DNA from: Moraxella haemolytica
Lineage (GTDB): Bacteria > Pseudomonadota > Gammaproteobacteria > Pseudomonadales > Moraxellaceae
Direction: 5' to 3'
Assembly (NCBI RefSeq): GCF_030177935.1
Contig: NZ_CP089974.1
Coordinates: 62,001-126,000, forward strand
Length of the DNA: 64,000 nucleotides
Shown here: piece after piece, positions 49,111 through 59,042 of the stretch
Numbering within the stretch: position 1 is the stretch's first letter
How the letters are laid out: every line of letters begins with the position of its first letter
Position numbers and translations under genes: made by a program
The notes under the pieces: model-generated
Seen by the model: only the letters and a program-made list of their open reading frames with translations
Told to the model about the DNA's origin: nothing
The model's database searches: none

Positions 49111-50598
49111 TTATTTATAAATCAATTTTTTATCATCAAGTGCTAAACTTGCCATCAAATCACCAATATGGTGTATGTCTAGGACTTCTTTGGCACGAGT
49201 GCAGGCGACATACAGTAAGCGTAATTCTTCAGGAGAGATTTTGATGGTGTGGCGATTGATGTCGTACAAAAAATCATCGCTAATTTGTACACGAGACCAT
49301 TCAAGCCCCTTTGCTTTGTGGGCGGTGGAAACCACATAATCTGCGTGGCTTTGGGTGGTTAGACTTTTAATGGCACTGGAGATTGTCTGTGTGCCATGCT
49401 CTTCGATGAGCTTTACCCAAGTTTTTAAATCAGACCCTTCGCCTGTCTCGCTAAATTCTTGCACTTCTCCCCAATGCTTAAAAAAAGCAAGCTCAGGCAC
49501 GCCATAGGCAGATTTACCTGTTTTTAGGCTCTCGGCGGCATGACAAAACCGTAAAATTCGCTCACTATCAGCTTGTAGGGCGACTTTATGCCCTGCTTTT
49601 AGCCCTGTTAGTAAATGGCTGATAGCAGTGGCGTTGGTACGACACAAAATCGCATCTTTTTTCCCCTGAGCAAGCAGTTTGGCAATACGGCTTGAGATGG
49701 CAGGGTTGCCTTTTAGGGGGGTTTCTTCTTGTAGGGCGGTCAAAAATATATTTGCAACTTTGGCAATCTCATCACCAAAGCGAAACGATTGCGTTAGTAG
49801 GGTCTGTGGATAGGGTAGGCGTTTCATGGCATTTAATGCCCCACGCCATTCATAAATTTGTTGATGGGCATCGCCTACATAAATGGTTTGTTTGTCTTGG
49901 CGAATGAGTGCACCCATCATCAAGGGATCTGCGTCTTGTGCTTCATCAAATAAAATAAAGTCAGCAGGAATGATGGGGTTAGATAGTGTCCATAGTTTTA
50001 GGTAAATGTCGTGTCCGATGCCTGACTGATGGCGTGGGTCAATAGATTGCAACCATCGCATTTCTAGGGCAGGGTATAGTAGCTCTTGTAAGTGTTCACC
50101 ATCAGCTTGGCTTAGCCATGATGGTGGAGTGATGTGGCGTGGGGCAGGATAGGCACTCGATGTTTTACAAAAATTGGTCAAGCCTTCATTGACGATATTG
50201 GCAAGTTTGGCGGGGGTGAGCGTAACTGATTTGTTAACACCGTCTATCTTTCTTTCCACTTGAATGGCGGATAAATTTAGCTCGCTAGCCAGTCGGCTGG
50301 GCGTTAGGCGTGGTAGACTAACCTTGGCGGTTACATCACGATTAACATGGCGATAAGCAAGAGAGTGGAAGGTCTGGCAGCGTACATTTCTTGGGAATTT
50401 GCTCTGAGCTTCGTTGGCGATGGACTTGTTGAATGCTAGGTACAGCCCCCGACCATTCATGTGGTCGCTGATGAGTTTTAAGGTGGTGGTTTTACCTGCA
50501 CCTGCATAGGCAACGATTTTGAATGATTGTCCTGTCATTGCCATCTGTAAGGCAGCAAGCTGCTCATCGGTGGGTGCGTAGGTGGTGGCTGAACTCAT
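49111..50598 (-). CDS. Small UvrD/FBH1-like DNA helicase (superfamily 1)
   Basis: 495 residues from the ATG at 50598 (a TTG seven codons earlier is possible). Helicase motifs: Q-like DEQLAALQMA, Walker A AYAGAGKTTTLKL, Ia LYLAFNKSIANEAQSKFP, II FDEAQDADPLM, III GDAHQQIYEWRGA, IV QSFRFGDEIAKVA, V STAHKAKGLEW, VI LLYVACTRAKEVLDI. The length is well below the 650-720 residues of UvrD/Rep, with reduced 1B and 2B subdomains. The FNKSIANEAQ motif recalls FBH1-like helicases. It is probably a 3'-5' translocase acting in recombination or repair; the exact role is unknown. Confidence 0.85.
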   Translation of the reverse strand: MSSATTYAPTDEQLAALQMAMTGQSFKIVAYAGAGKTTTLKLISDHMNGRGLYLAFNKSIANEAQSKFPRNVRCQTFHSLAYRHVNRDVTAKVSLPRLTPSRLASELNLSAIQVERKIDGVNKSVTLTPAKLANIVNEGLTNFCKTSSAYPAPRHITPPSWLSQADGEHLQELLYPALEMRWLQSIDPRHQSGIGHDIYLKLWTLSNPIIPADFILFDEAQDADPLMMGALIRQDKQTIYVGDAHQQIYEWRGALNAMKRLPYPQTLLTQSFRFGDEIAKVANIFLTALQEETPLKGNPAISSRIAKLLAQGKKDAILCRTNATAISHLLTGLKAGHKVALQADSERILRFCHAAESLKTGKSAYGVPELAFFKHWGEVQEFSETGEGSDLKTWVKLIEEHGTQTISSAIKSLTTQSHADYVVSTAHKAKGLEWSRVQISDDFLYDINRHTIKISPEELRLLYVACTRAKEVLDIHHIGDLMASLALDDKKLIYK

Positions 50599-50687
50599 GG
50601 GCAGATTAACTGATGACAAAACCGCATCATTATAGCATAGTTTTGTAAGGTTGTCGGCTTGACTTATGGTGTCAAGATTGACAAAGA

Positions 50688-51494
50688 TTATGGCTTAGCG
50701 TTTGCTTGAGAAATAGCGTCTTTAGGGGAGGGTTCTTTGACCAAAATCTTTGCCATCAATAGACCAAACTCAAACAGTAGGCACATTGGAATGGCAAGCA
50801 TGAGCATACTTGCTCCATCAGGTGGTGTAACGATGGCAGCAATAAAAAAACAACCAACGATGATATAGCGTCGTTTATCCGCCAACGCTTTTGGGCTGAT
50901 GATACGCATTAGCACCAATAGTAAGGTTGCCACAGGTATCTCAAACATCACTCCAAATACAGCAAAAAGCTTAATCACAAAATCAAGATAGCTTTGAATG
51001 TCTGTCATTGGTAGGACATTATCAGGTGCAAACATCACAAAAAATTTGAGTGCAGGAACAAGCACCACAAAATAAGCAAACGCCACACCCACATAAAATA
51101 GTATGATGGCAGATAATAGTAATGGTAAGGCGGCTCGTTTTTCGTGCTTATAAAGAGCAGGTGAAACAAAGCCCCAAATCTGTGCAAGAATAAACGGCAC
51201 AGTCAAAAATAGCGACACAAAAAAGGTTAGTTTAATTGGTGCTAAAAACCCAGATGCGACATCAGTGGCGATGAGACTGGCTTCTTTGGGCAATAGAGCA
51301 ACCAGTGGGTTTGAGATAAAATCATATAATTCTCGGCTAAATCCAATCAATGCCAAGAACACCACGATGACCACCAAAAACATACGAATAAAGCGAGTCC
51401 GTAGCTCAGCAAAGTGTGCCATGAATGGCATATCGCCTTCATGACTGGGTGTGTGTTGCTTGGAGATGTTGATATCAGGGGTTAAATCGCTCAC
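50688..51494 (-). CDS. tatC: Sec-independent (Tat) translocase subunit TatC
   Basis: 268 residues with six membrane helices. The cytosolic N-terminal HFAELRTRFIRMF (conserved HLxELR-like) precedes helix 1, and the loop EASLIATDVASGFLAPIKL contains family residues; FGVMFEIPVATLLLV holds the conserved Glu. It is the receptor for twin-arginine signal peptides. It overlaps tatB by 4 bp. Confidence 0.95.
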   Translation of the reverse strand: MSDLTPDINISKQHTPSHEGDMPFMAHFAELRTRFIRMFLVVIVVFLALIGFSRELYDFISNPLVALLPKEASLIATDVASGFLAPIKLTFFVSLFLTVPFILAQIWGFVSPALYKHEKRAALPLLLSAIILFYVGVAFAYFVVLVPALKFFVMFAPDNVLPMTDIQSYLDFVIKLFAVFGVMFEIPVATLLLVLMRIISPKALADKRRYIIVGCFFIAAIVTPPDGASMLMLAIPMCLLFEFGLLMAKILVKEPSPKDAISQANAKP

Positions 51495-52009
51495 GCACCC
51501 CCCTGATGTAGCAGTTTATCTGCTTGATGATTGGGTAAAAAAGGCGGTGGTGGCAGACGGCGTTTTTTGTCATACTCGCCCAATAAGAACCAGCGGTTCA
51601 CCATTGGCATATTAAATGCGGTTTCAAGTACTGCTGTTTTTTGGGCGTTGTGATGGTGGATTGGTGATTCATCATCATTTGTGCTTGTCTGCCAGCTTTC
51701 TAGAATGTGGTATTTGTTGGTGTGAGCGGTTTGTTCGGTCTGATCTATGGTGCGTTGGAGCTTGACTACTTGCTGTTTCATTGCCGCTTCTGACTCTTTG
51801 ATTTTGGCAAGCTCGGCTTTGAGTTCTTCTTGAACTTCTAAAAGCTGCATTTCGCTGACAAACTCACTTTGCAGGCGTGCTGACATACGGCGAAATTTGC
51901 CGTACCATTTGCCCAGTGTGCGTGCTGCCAATGGCAGTTTTTCAGGACCAAGCACGATGAGTGCAATGATGCCAAATAAAGTCAGCTCAAAAAAACCAAG
52001 ATTTGCCAC
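51491..52009 (-). CDS. tatB: Tat translocase subunit TatB
   Basis: 172 residues. One N-terminal membrane helix with the conserved Glu and the GPEKLP hinge (LTLFGIIALIVLGPEKLPLA), then an amphipathic and long charged helix (~25-95). The C-terminal ~70 residues are low in complexity and end in a Pro-rich segment. It forms the receptor complex with TatC. Confidence 0.93.
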   Translation of the reverse strand: MANLGFFELTLFGIIALIVLGPEKLPLAARTLGKWYGKFRRMSARLQSEFVSEMQLLEVQEELKAELAKIKESEAAMKQQVVKLQRTIDQTEQTAHTNKYHILESWQTSTNDDESPIHHHNAQKTAVLETAFNMPMVNRWFLLGEYDKKRRLPPPPFLPNHQADKLLHQGGA

Positions 52010-52026
52010 AAATAAATCCTAAGTGA

Positions 52027-52251
52027 TCAGCTGTCGCTTGGCTTGTCGTTTTTGATTTCTTTGATTTCAGCGATGATGGGTTTATTGTCGCTGTCAGAAA
52101 GTTTAGGTTTGTCTTCATCTTTAACAGCATCCTTAAAACCTTTAACAGCAGAACCTAAATCTTTGCCTGCATTTTTAAGTTTGCTTGTGCCAAAGATTAC
52201 CACCACTACCAATAATAAAATGATCCAATGCGTGATTGAAAAACTACCCAT
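52027..52251 (-). CDS. tatA: Tat translocase pore subunit TatA
   Basis: 74 residues. A short N-terminal helix ([20 protein letters not shown]), the FGTSKL hinge, then an amphipathic helix with [12 protein letters not shown] and an acidic tail. It polymerises to let folded proteins cross the inner membrane. It is first of tatABC and lies downstream of hisIE, as in many proteobacteria. Confidence 0.94.
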   Translation of the reverse strand: MGSFSITHWIILLLVVVVIFGTSKLKNAGKDLGSAVKGFKDAVKDEDKPKLSDSDNKPIIAEIKEIKNDKPSDS

Positions 52252-52340
52252 AACCCATCCTTAAAAGATTACTTTGTTGTTTTAAAAATAGTCTAACACA
52301 AAATTTTAATAAAATGATGAAAATTTAGCTCATTTGGCTG

Positions 52341-53156
52341 TTATGACTGTACTGTACGGCTATTTTTTTCATCAATGCCCGACAACCCAAAGCGTCTGCC
52401 TAGCTCATCTAGTACTGCCTGCCCTGATAAGCCCAAGTGGTGCAAGGCGACCAAACCATGAAACCAAGTGTCCGCCACTTCATAGACAAGCTCGGATGCT
52501 GCCTTGTCATCATCAACGCCTTGGGTGCGAACAAGTTGCAGTTCTTTGGCAGAGATGATGGATTCAGTTGCTTCTTCGCCTACTTTTTCTAGGATTTTGT
52601 TTAATCCTTTGTGGTATAAACTTGCCACATAAGAGCTGTCTTTGTCAGCAAGTTTTCTTTCTGCTAGGATATCATCTAGTTTTGCGATGATGTTATCTAT
52701 GCAAAGAGTGGCCGTGGTGTTTTTGTTGTGAACATGGTCGGCTTGGTTGCTTGTTGAGCTGTGAGACCTACCATAAATCTCATCAGGATTTTTGATGACC
52801 TGATCCACGGTTATCCATCTGCCTTCAGTGGTATCTAGCTTGTCATAAAAGCATGAGCGACGCCCTGTATGGCATGCGATATCACCAATCTGCGTAATGA
52901 TTAGCACGATGACATCTTTATCACAATCGGTGCGTATTTCATGAACAATTTGAGCATGACCTGAGCTTTCGCCTTTATGCCATAGCTGATTGCGAGAGCG
53001 AGAGTAGTACACTGCTTGCCCTGTTTGTGCGGTAAGTGTCAGTGCTTCACGGTTTTGCCATGCCAACATTAGAATTTGCCCTGTATCACGGTCTTGGGCA
53101 ATGGCAGGAATCAGCCCATCGGCATTAAATCGTAGAGCGTTAAGATAGTTCATCAT
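52341..53156 (-). CDS. hisI: Bifunctional phosphoribosyl-AMP cyclohydrolase / phosphoribosyl-ATP pyrophosphatase HisIE
   Basis: 271 residues. The HisI domain (1-~115) has [11 protein letters not shown], the DCDKD metal site and [10 protein letters not shown]. The HisE domain (~155-255) has [31 protein letters not shown] and [16 protein letters not shown] Ser/Asn/His-rich linker of about 35 residues separates them, making the protein longer than the ~203-residue E. coli enzyme. It catalyses the second and third steps of histidine synthesis. AGGAG fits the ATG at 53153 slightly better than 53156. It heads hisIE-tatABC. Confidence 0.93.
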   Translation of the reverse strand: MMNYLNALRFNADGLIPAIAQDRDTGQILMLAWQNREALTLTAQTGQAVYYSRSRNQLWHKGESSGHAQIVHEIRTDCDKDVIVLIITQIGDIACHTGRRSCFYDKLDTTEGRWITVDQVIKNPDEIYGRSHSSTSNQADHVHNKNTTATLCIDNIIAKLDDILAERKLADKDSSYVASLYHKGLNKILEKVGEEATESIISAKELQLVRTQGVDDDKAASELVYEVADTWFHGLVALHHLGLSGQAVLDELGRRFGLSGIDEKNSRTVQS

Positions 53157-53257
53157 TATCTCCTATTTTGCGATATTTTAGCACACTATCTAATGATCTG
53201 ACTAATCTAAATGAGATAAAACATCTGCTGGTTTGTATTATTTGTCATAGTCAAGTC

Positions 53258-53286
53258 TTGCAATTTATTTTGTTATCTTTTATAAT
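53258..53286 (+). promoter_or_regulatory. Promoter of rpmI-rplT
   Basis: TTGCAA (53258-53263), 17-bp spacer, perfect TATAAT (53281-53286), giving a leader of ~80 nt. Confidence 0.65.
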
Positions 53287-53339
53287 GTTGCTCCCACCTT
53301 CCGTTATTTGTTTTGAACAAATTGACAAAAAGGTTCATC

Positions 53340-53358
53340 GGTTGGGCAACCAACCTTT
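53340..53358 (+). promoter_or_regulatory. Hairpin with GNRA loop in the rpmI leader
   Basis: GGTTGG (53340-53345), GCAA tetraloop, CCAACC (53350-53355), then TTT. It ends 16 bp before the rpmI start. It could be an L20-responsive control element or a weak attenuator; this is inference. Confidence 0.45.
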
Positions 53359-53373
53359 AACAAAGAGGTTACC

Positions 53374-53571
53374 ATGAAAGTAAAATTAAAAACCAAGCGT
53401 GGTGCAGCTAAGCGTTTTAAAAAAACCGCTAATGGTTTTAAGCGTAAGCAAGCCTTCAAACGCCACATCTTGACCAAAAAGTCTCCTAAGCGTATCCGCC
53501 AACTTCGTGGTTGCGTGATGGTTCATGTCGCTGATGTTCCATCAATCCGCCGTATGTGCCCATACATTTAA
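53374..53571 (+). CDS. rpmI: 50S ribosomal protein L35
   Basis: 65 residues, highly basic, with [19 protein letters not shown] and the RQLRG segment typical of L35. SD AGAGG precedes the ATG. It is 14 bp upstream of rplT. Upstream infC, the usual first gene of this operon, is absent and the promoter lies directly before rpmI. Confidence 0.96.
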   Translation: MKVKLKTKRGAAKRFKKTANGFKRKQAFKRHILTKKSPKRIRQLRGCVMVHVADVPSIRRMCPYI

Positions 53572-53585
53572 TTTAGGAGAATATA

Positions 53586-53942
53586 ATGGCTCGTGTAAAA
53601 CGTGGTGTACAGGCTAACCGCCGTCATAAAAAAGTTCTGGCTCGTGCAAAAGGTTACTACGGTGCTCGCTCTCGTGTGTATCGTGTTGCTGTACAAGCTG
53701 TGATGAAAGCAGGTCAATACGCATACCGTGACCGCCGTAACAAAAAACGCTCTTTCCGCCGTCTGTGGATTGCTCGTATTAATGCAGGTGCTCGTCTAAA
53801 TGGTTTGTCATACAGCCGTCTTATCAATGGTCTTAAAAAGGCAAGCATTGAGATTGACCGCCGTATTCTAGCAGACATCGCCATGCATGATGCAGCAGCA
53901 TTCACTGCAATCTGCGAAAAAGCAAAATCTGCTTTGGCATAA
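53586..53942 (+). CDS. rplT: 50S ribosomal protein L20
   Basis: 118 residues matching L20 throughout ([19 protein letters not shown] start; [19 protein letters not shown]). It is an early 23S rRNA-binding assembly protein that represses its own operon in E. coli. SD TAGGAG is present. It is followed by a terminator, not by pheS. Confidence 0.97.
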   Translation: MARVKRGVQANRRHKKVLARAKGYYGARSRVYRVAVQAVMKAGQYAYRDRRNKKRSFRRLWIARINAGARLNGLSYSRLINGLKKASIEIDRRILADIAMHDAAAFTAICEKAKSALA

Positions 53943-53974
53943 GTCTAAGCATATATTTAGTTTCGACTAAATTT

Positions 53975-54007
53975 AAAAACCGCAATACTCCGTGTTGCGG
54001 TTTTTTA
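53975..54007 (+). terminator. Terminator after rplT
   Basis: AAAAACCGCAATAC (53975-53988) pairs with GTGTTGCGGTTTTT (53992-54005), including one G-T pair, followed by T. Confidence 0.9.
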
Positions 54008-54063
54008 TTTACCTGCGTTTTGAAAGTGGGTAGTTGCTTATTTGAATGATTGGTCTATAAACA

Positions 54064-54084
54064 AGCCCACTCAATGAGTGGGCT
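54064..54084 (-). terminator. Probable terminator after the porin gene
   Basis: AGCCCACTCA (54064-54073) and TGAGTGGGCT (54075-54084) form a near-continuous dyad 38 bp beyond the porin stop. The minus-strand T-run is weak. Confidence 0.5.
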
Positions 54085-54121
54085 ATTTTCTAACTTTACC
54101 TATGGAGATGATGGTAGGGTG

Positions 54122-55141
54122 TTAGAAGCGATATACTGCACCTAACTCAACACCTTTTTTATCAACTTTGGTTTTATTATATTCTTCTTTAGAAAAACCG
54201 ACATTAGCAAAACCAAGTAGATTTTTGCTGACATCATAAGAGGCACCCACATTCAGACCAACTACCTCTCCATCACCATAACCTTTATAGTTATCGGTAT
54301 AAGAGATCTCAGCCCAAGTGGTTACAGAGTCTTTGGGTTTGTAAGCTACACCAGTAAACAATGCAAGCTCGTTATCATTGCTATTGTAGTCGGTGTATTG
54401 AGCTGTGCCATGCACCGACCATTGGTCGTTAATTGTATATTCACCAGAACCAAGTAGTGAATTTAGGTCATTGCCTGCACGAGTATAAGCGACATTTAGT
54501 GAGGTTTTATCTTTAGTGTATTGAGCACCGACAATGACAAAATCACGATCAACTGATTTTTCCTCTCCATTTTTAAAAGTAATAAAAGAGCGCGAACCTT
54601 TTTTACCTTCATCCATGCCATAGTGTATGAATGCGGTAGTAGTGTCGCTGTTGAATTTCGGTGTAGTATATAAAAAGCTATTATTTACCCAGTTACCTGC
54701 ATGGCCAGAAAATGGACCAATGCCTGTCCCCCATAGCCATGCATTGCCTGTAACAAGATCATCGTCTTTTGAGATGGTGCGACCTGCTTGTAGACGGCCA
54801 TAATCTGCATGGTTTAAGGCAATCCAACCTTGACGAGCAGAAAAGTTGGCACTAGTACTTTCAGCGACATCAACTCGATACTCTAAGCGATATTCTAGGT
54901 CAAGTTTATCTTTGAGCTTTTCTGAACCTTTAAAGCCGATACGAGAGTTACCTGTTGTAAACTTGGGTCGAGCCGAGTCTTTGGTGGTAATACCATTTTT
55001 GGTGGTTTCGGCACTTTCACTTGCAAAAGACATACGAATTTGACCATAGATGTCGGGGGCAGCAATGGCGACAGTAGAAAGTGTTGCAATGCTGGCTAGG
55101 GTGGCGACTTTGAGAGAAGTAGCTAAAACAGAATGTTTCAT
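54122..55141 (-). CDS. General outer-membrane porin (Gram-negative porin family)
   Basis: 339 residues from the ATG at 55141, with AAGGAAA upstream; the frame is open ten codons further. The signal peptide ends near STVAIA|AP. The mature protein starts DIYGQIRMSFAS, has RIGFKGSEKLKDKLDLEYRL and the loop-3-like NAWLWGTGIGPF, and ends GAVYRF with the terminal Phe used by the BAM complex. It is a 16-strand trimeric porin, similar in size to Moraxella M35. It lies between rplT and pheS, on the opposite strand from both. Confidence 0.87.
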   Translation of the reverse strand: MKHSVLATSLKVATLASIATLSTVAIAAPDIYGQIRMSFASESAETTKNGITTKDSARPKFTTGNSRIGFKGSEKLKDKLDLEYRLEYRVDVAESTSANFSARQGWIALNHADYGRLQAGRTISKDDDLVTGNAWLWGTGIGPFSGHAGNWVNNSFLYTTPKFNSDTTTAFIHYGMDEGKKGSRSFITFKNGEEKSVDRDFVIVGAQYTKDKTSLNVAYTRAGNDLNSLLGSGEYTINDQWSVHGTAQYTDYNSNDNELALFTGVAYKPKDSVTTWAEISYTDNYKGYGDGEVVGLNVGASYDVSKNLLGFANVGFSKEEYNKTKVDKKGVELGAVYRF

Positions 55142-55478
55142 AGAAGTGTTTCCTTGTGGCTGATAATCCATGCACCATCAGTGACTTTAGTCCAAAAAGT
55201 GTAATAGTGCGACAGCAAAAATTTGCAATTCTACAATAAAGTATCAAAAATGCAATCTAAATATACAAATTTAAGACAATTATGTCAACAGGGTTTTGAA
55301 AAATTGTAAAATTTTTTTACATAAAATGATTTTTAAGAGTGGTTGTGCCCATTGGTATTTGTTGATTGGCAGAATAATTATTGTAACCAAAGCAAATCGC
55401 TTATTGATATTTGAAAATGAATTATTTACAATAAGTCGTTTATTTTTCTATAAAAAATCTGATAAAAGTTGTACATTT
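55142..55478. other. Divergent porin-pheS intergenic region
   Basis: A very A/T-rich region of ~337 bp holding promoters for both genes. Several TATAAA/TAAAAT-like words are present but no pair stands out. The frame upstream of the pheS start is open to 55296 but lacks similarity to PheS. No leader peptide rich in Phe was found. Confidence 0.4.
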
Positions 55479-56507
55479 ATGACCACAATACCCACCTTGA
55501 ATCAGCCTTTAGCGAATCTTACAGAGCAGGATTTTGCTACATTTGGCGAATCGGCTTGCTCATTAATCCAGCACGCTCAAAGTGAAACAGAGCTGCAAGA
55601 ACTTAAAGTTGCCTTGCAAGGCAAAAAAAGCGACATCACCACCTTGTCCAAGCAGATGGGTTCTTTAGATGCTGATGGCAAAAAAACCTACGGTGCATAT
55701 TTGCATGAGTTACGCACCAAGATAACCGTAGCATTTGATGAGCGTGGACAGCTTTTGGCACAAAACGCCCTAAATGCTAAACTTGCCAGTGAGACAGTTG
55801 ATGTCAGTTTGCCAGCACGAGGTGTGGCGATTGGTGGACTGCATCCCATTACGCAGGTAACCGAGCGTATGAAGCAGTTCTTTACTCAGGCAGGATTTAG
55901 CGTGGCGACAGGTCCTGAGGTGGAGAGTGATTATTATAACTTTGGGGCACTTAATATCCCAGATCATCACCCTGCTCGATCGATGCACGATACTTTTTAT
56001 TTTGATGCCAATTATCTGTTGCGTACACATACTTCAGGTGTGCAGATTCGCACGATGGAGAAATCGGAGCCACCACTTCGCATCATCTGCCCTGGGCGTG
56101 TGTATCGCTCCGATAGCGACCAGACGCATTCACCAATGTTTCATCAGATGGAGGGCTTGATGATTTCTAAATCATCTAACTTTGCTGAGTTAAAAGGTGT
56201 GATTCATGAGTTTTTAAATGCTTTTTTTGGCAAACAGATGACCGTTCGTTTTCGCCCATCTTTCTTCCCATTTACCGAACCATCTGCTGAAGTGGATATC
56301 TTATCAGACAATGGCAAATGGCTAGAGGTTCTGGGCTGTGGTATGGTTCATCCACAGGTGCTGCGTAACTGTGGCATTGACCCTGACGAGTATACAGGAT
56401 TTGCTTTTGGTCTTGGGATTGAACGCTTTGCCATGCTGTATTATGGTGTGAATGACTTGCGTTTATTTTTCCAAAATGACATCAGATTTTTAAAGCAATT
56501 CGCCTAA
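55479..56507 (+). CDS. pheS: Phenylalanyl-tRNA synthetase alpha subunit
   Basis: 342 residues from the ATG at 55479, chosen by fit to the family ([17 protein letters not shown]). The N-terminal coiled coil binds tRNA. Class II motifs: [14 protein letters not shown], motif 2 [13 protein letters not shown] and [20 protein letters not shown], motif 3 [14 protein letters not shown]. It charges tRNA-Phe with PheT as an alpha2beta2 enzyme. No strong SD is seen. It is the first gene of pheST-ihfA. Confidence 0.95.
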   Translation: MTTIPTLNQPLANLTEQDFATFGESACSLIQHAQSETELQELKVALQGKKSDITTLSKQMGSLDADGKKTYGAYLHELRTKITVAFDERGQLLAQNALNAKLASETVDVSLPARGVAIGGLHPITQVTERMKQFFTQAGFSVATGPEVESDYYNFGALNIPDHHPARSMHDTFYFDANYLLRTHTSGVQIRTMEKSEPPLRIICPGRVYRSDSDQTHSPMFHQMEGLMISKSSNFAELKGVIHEFLNAFFGKQMTVRFRPSFFPFTEPSAEVDILSDNGKWLEVLGCGMVHPQVLRNCGIDPDEYTGFAFGLGIERFAMLYYGVNDLRLFFQNDIRFLKQFA

Positions 56508-56598
56508 GAATTGGGCGACTGATGAATGGAAGCGGTCAAAATGAGTGGCAGGCCCAATCTTGATGAATATTGACACAAAATAGAGTTTTGAGAAATTT

Positions 56599-58998
56599 AT
56601 GAAAATCAGCGAAAATTGGCTAAGACAATGGGTAAACCCCACCAACACTTCAGCAGAGCTTGGCGAACAACTGACGATGGCAGGGCTTGAACTTGATGAT
56701 GCCCAGATGGTTGCACCGCCATTTAGTAGTGTGGTGGTTGGGGAGGTTATTACCTGTGAACAGCATCCAGATGCTGATCGTTTGCGTGTTACGACCGTCA
56801 ATATCGGTCAACCAGAACTGCTACAAATTGTGTGCGGTGCACCGAATGTGCGAGCAGGGTTAAAAGTAGCGGTAGCGACAGTGGGTGCGGTATTGCCACC
56901 GATTGACGGCAAAGAGTTTAAAATTAAAAAAGGCAAACTGCGTGGTGTAGAATCTCAAGGCATGCTATGCGGTGCTTCAGAGATTGGCTTGGTTGATGAA
57001 ATTGATGGCTTGCTTGAGTTGTCGCCTGATGCACCCATCGGTGTCTGTGTGCGAGAATATTTAAATTTAGATGCCATGATTTTTGACATTGCCATCACAC
57101 CAAATCGTGGCGACTGTTTTAGTGCATTAGGTATTGCTCGTGAGATTTCGGTGATTAACCGTTTGCCATTAAATCACCCAGTCATCACTCAGGTTGCCCC
57201 AAGCATTAGCCAGACTCCCAGCGTTAAGGTGCTCAGCGATGATGCTTGCCCACGCTATTTAGCCCAGTATATTGGTAATATCGACCGCACGGTTAAAAGT
57301 CCTGCTTGGTTGATGGAGCATTTGACAGCGTCAGGGGTGCGTACACACAACTTTTTGGTTGATGTTACCAACTATGTGCTATTAGAGCTTGGTCAGCCAC
57401 TTCACGCCTTTGATGCTGATAAAATCGTAGGCGATATTGTCGTGCGATTGGCACAAAAACAAGAACAGGTGGTGCTACTCAATGAGCAAAGCATTACTTT
57501 GACAGGTGATGAGCTGGTCATTGCCGATGATGAAGGTGTGCTTGCCTTGGCAGGTATCATGGGAGGGCTGCGTTCTGCTGTTAGCGATGAGACGACCAAT
57601 ATCGTGCTTGAGTCGGCACATTTTCATCAGCTTGCCATCGCAGCACGAGCCAGACGCTTTGGGCTACATACCGATGCCAGCCAGCGATTTGAACGAGGCG
57701 TGGATTTTGAGCTGCCATTGACGGCAATAAACCGTGCCACAGCATTGATTTGTGATATTGCAGGCGGTGAGGCAGGTCAGATTACCACCGTTGAAAACAC
57801 ACAAAAACTGCCTAAGCGTGAGGCAATTCATCTACCGTTAGCTAAGATTGAACAGCTATTGGGCATTAAGCCATCTGCTGATGAAGTGCTAGATATCTTA
57901 AATCGCTTGGGAATTGATAGTACAATCAACGGTGATGGTCTTATCTGTCAGCCACCAAGTCATCGTTTTGACATAAGCATTGCCGAAGATGTGGTTGAAG
58001 AGGTGGCTCGTATCTATGGTTATGATAAGATTGAGGCGACTTTACCAAGTTTTGCGGTGGACATGAGTCATGACGATACGGCAGATTTGACTTATGCCAT
58101 CAAGGCAGTATTGGCGACTTCAGGTTATTTTGAGGCAGTGAGTTTTAGCTTTAGCGATGCCAAGATTGAGGCACTATTCAATGATGATCAGTTGGGATCG
58201 GTTCTGCCACTTGCCAACCCGATTTCATCAGAGCTTGCGGTGATGCGTCGTACTTTGCTATCTAGTATGTTGCCTGTGGTGTCGTATAATCTAAAACGCC
58301 AACAATCTCGTGTGCGTCTGTTTGAAACAGGGTTATCGTTTATTGGTCAAGACATCAAAGATTTGGTACAGACCCCAAGTCTTGCTATCGTTGCTACAGG
58401 TCTTGTGGCAGATGAGGGCATTTATGACAAGCGAGAAATGGACTTTTTTGATTTAAAGCGTGATATTGAAAGTCTATTGCCAAAGCGTCTAGATAAGAGT
58501 GCAGTTGAATACCAACGAGCGGATTTGGTGTTTTTGCATCCTGGTCAAAGTGCTTATCTGGTAGTGAATGGAGAAAAACTAGGTTGGTTTGGTCAGTTGC
58601 ACCCAAGTATTGCCAAAGCACTTGATTTGCCTAGTGTATGGGTAGCACAATTTGCTTTAGAGGGTTTGATTGACCTGCATCGTGCAAAAAATACCATTCA
58701 TTCACCAAGTAAATTCCCAAGCGTTCGCCGTGATTTGGCATTTTTGGCGGATACTTCGGTGGTCTGGCAAGATTTGATTGCGGATATTCGTGGGGCGGCA
58801 GGGCAATATTTGAGCGATTTGTGGCTGTTTGATGTCTATCAAGGCGAGCATTTACCAGAGGGTAAAAAATCATTGGCGTTTGCGATGTTATTTCAAAATG
58901 CCGATGCCACACTTGAAGACGAAACCATCAAGACCGCAATGGATGATGTCGTCAAGGTTTTAACTGACAGACACGGCGTGCAGCTTCGTGACGGCTGA
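56599..58998 (+). CDS. pheT: Phenylalanyl-tRNA synthetase beta subunit
   Basis: 799 residues. In order: B1 N-terminal MKISENWLRQWV, EMAP/OB tRNA-binding domain (~40-150, HPDADRLRVTTVNIG), B3/B4 editing domain (~210-390), B5 (~400-475), a catalytic-like module, and the C-terminal FDX-ACB domain (~700-799, FPSVRRDLAFL). It recognises tRNA-Phe and edits Tyr. It is 91 bp after pheS. Confidence 0.96.
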   Translation: MKISENWLRQWVNPTNTSAELGEQLTMAGLELDDAQMVAPPFSSVVVGEVITCEQHPDADRLRVTTVNIGQPELLQIVCGAPNVRAGLKVAVATVGAVLPPIDGKEFKIKKGKLRGVESQGMLCGASEIGLVDEIDGLLELSPDAPIGVCVREYLNLDAMIFDIAITPNRGDCFSALGIAREISVINRLPLNHPVITQVAPSISQTPSVKVLSDDACPRYLAQYIGNIDRTVKSPAWLMEHLTASGVRTHNFLVDVTNYVLLELGQPLHAFDADKIVGDIVVRLAQKQEQVVLLNEQSITLTGDELVIADDEGVLALAGIMGGLRSAVSDETTNIVLESAHFHQLAIAARARRFGLHTDASQRFERGVDFELPLTAINRATALICDIAGGEAGQITTVENTQKLPKREAIHLPLAKIEQLLGIKPSADEVLDILNRLGIDSTINGDGLICQPPSHRFDISIAEDVVEEVARIYGYDKIEATLPSFAVDMSHDDTADLTYAIKAVLATSGYFEAVSFSFSDAKIEALFNDDQLGSVLPLANPISSELAVMRRTLLSSMLPVVSYNLKRQQSRVRLFETGLSFIGQDIKDLVQTPSLAIVATGLVADEGIYDKREMDFFDLKRDIESLLPKRLDKSAVEYQRADLVFLHPGQSAYLVVNGEKLGWFGQLHPSIAKALDLPSVWVAQFALEGLIDLHRAKNTIHSPSKFPSVRRDLAFLADTSVVWQDLIADIRGAAGQYLSDLWLFDVYQGEHLPEGKKSLAFAMLFQNADATLEDETIKTAMDDVVKVLTDRHGVQLRDG

Positions 58999-59042
58999 TT
59001 AACACATCAACTGAAGGTACAATGGGATAACAAGGAAAAATC

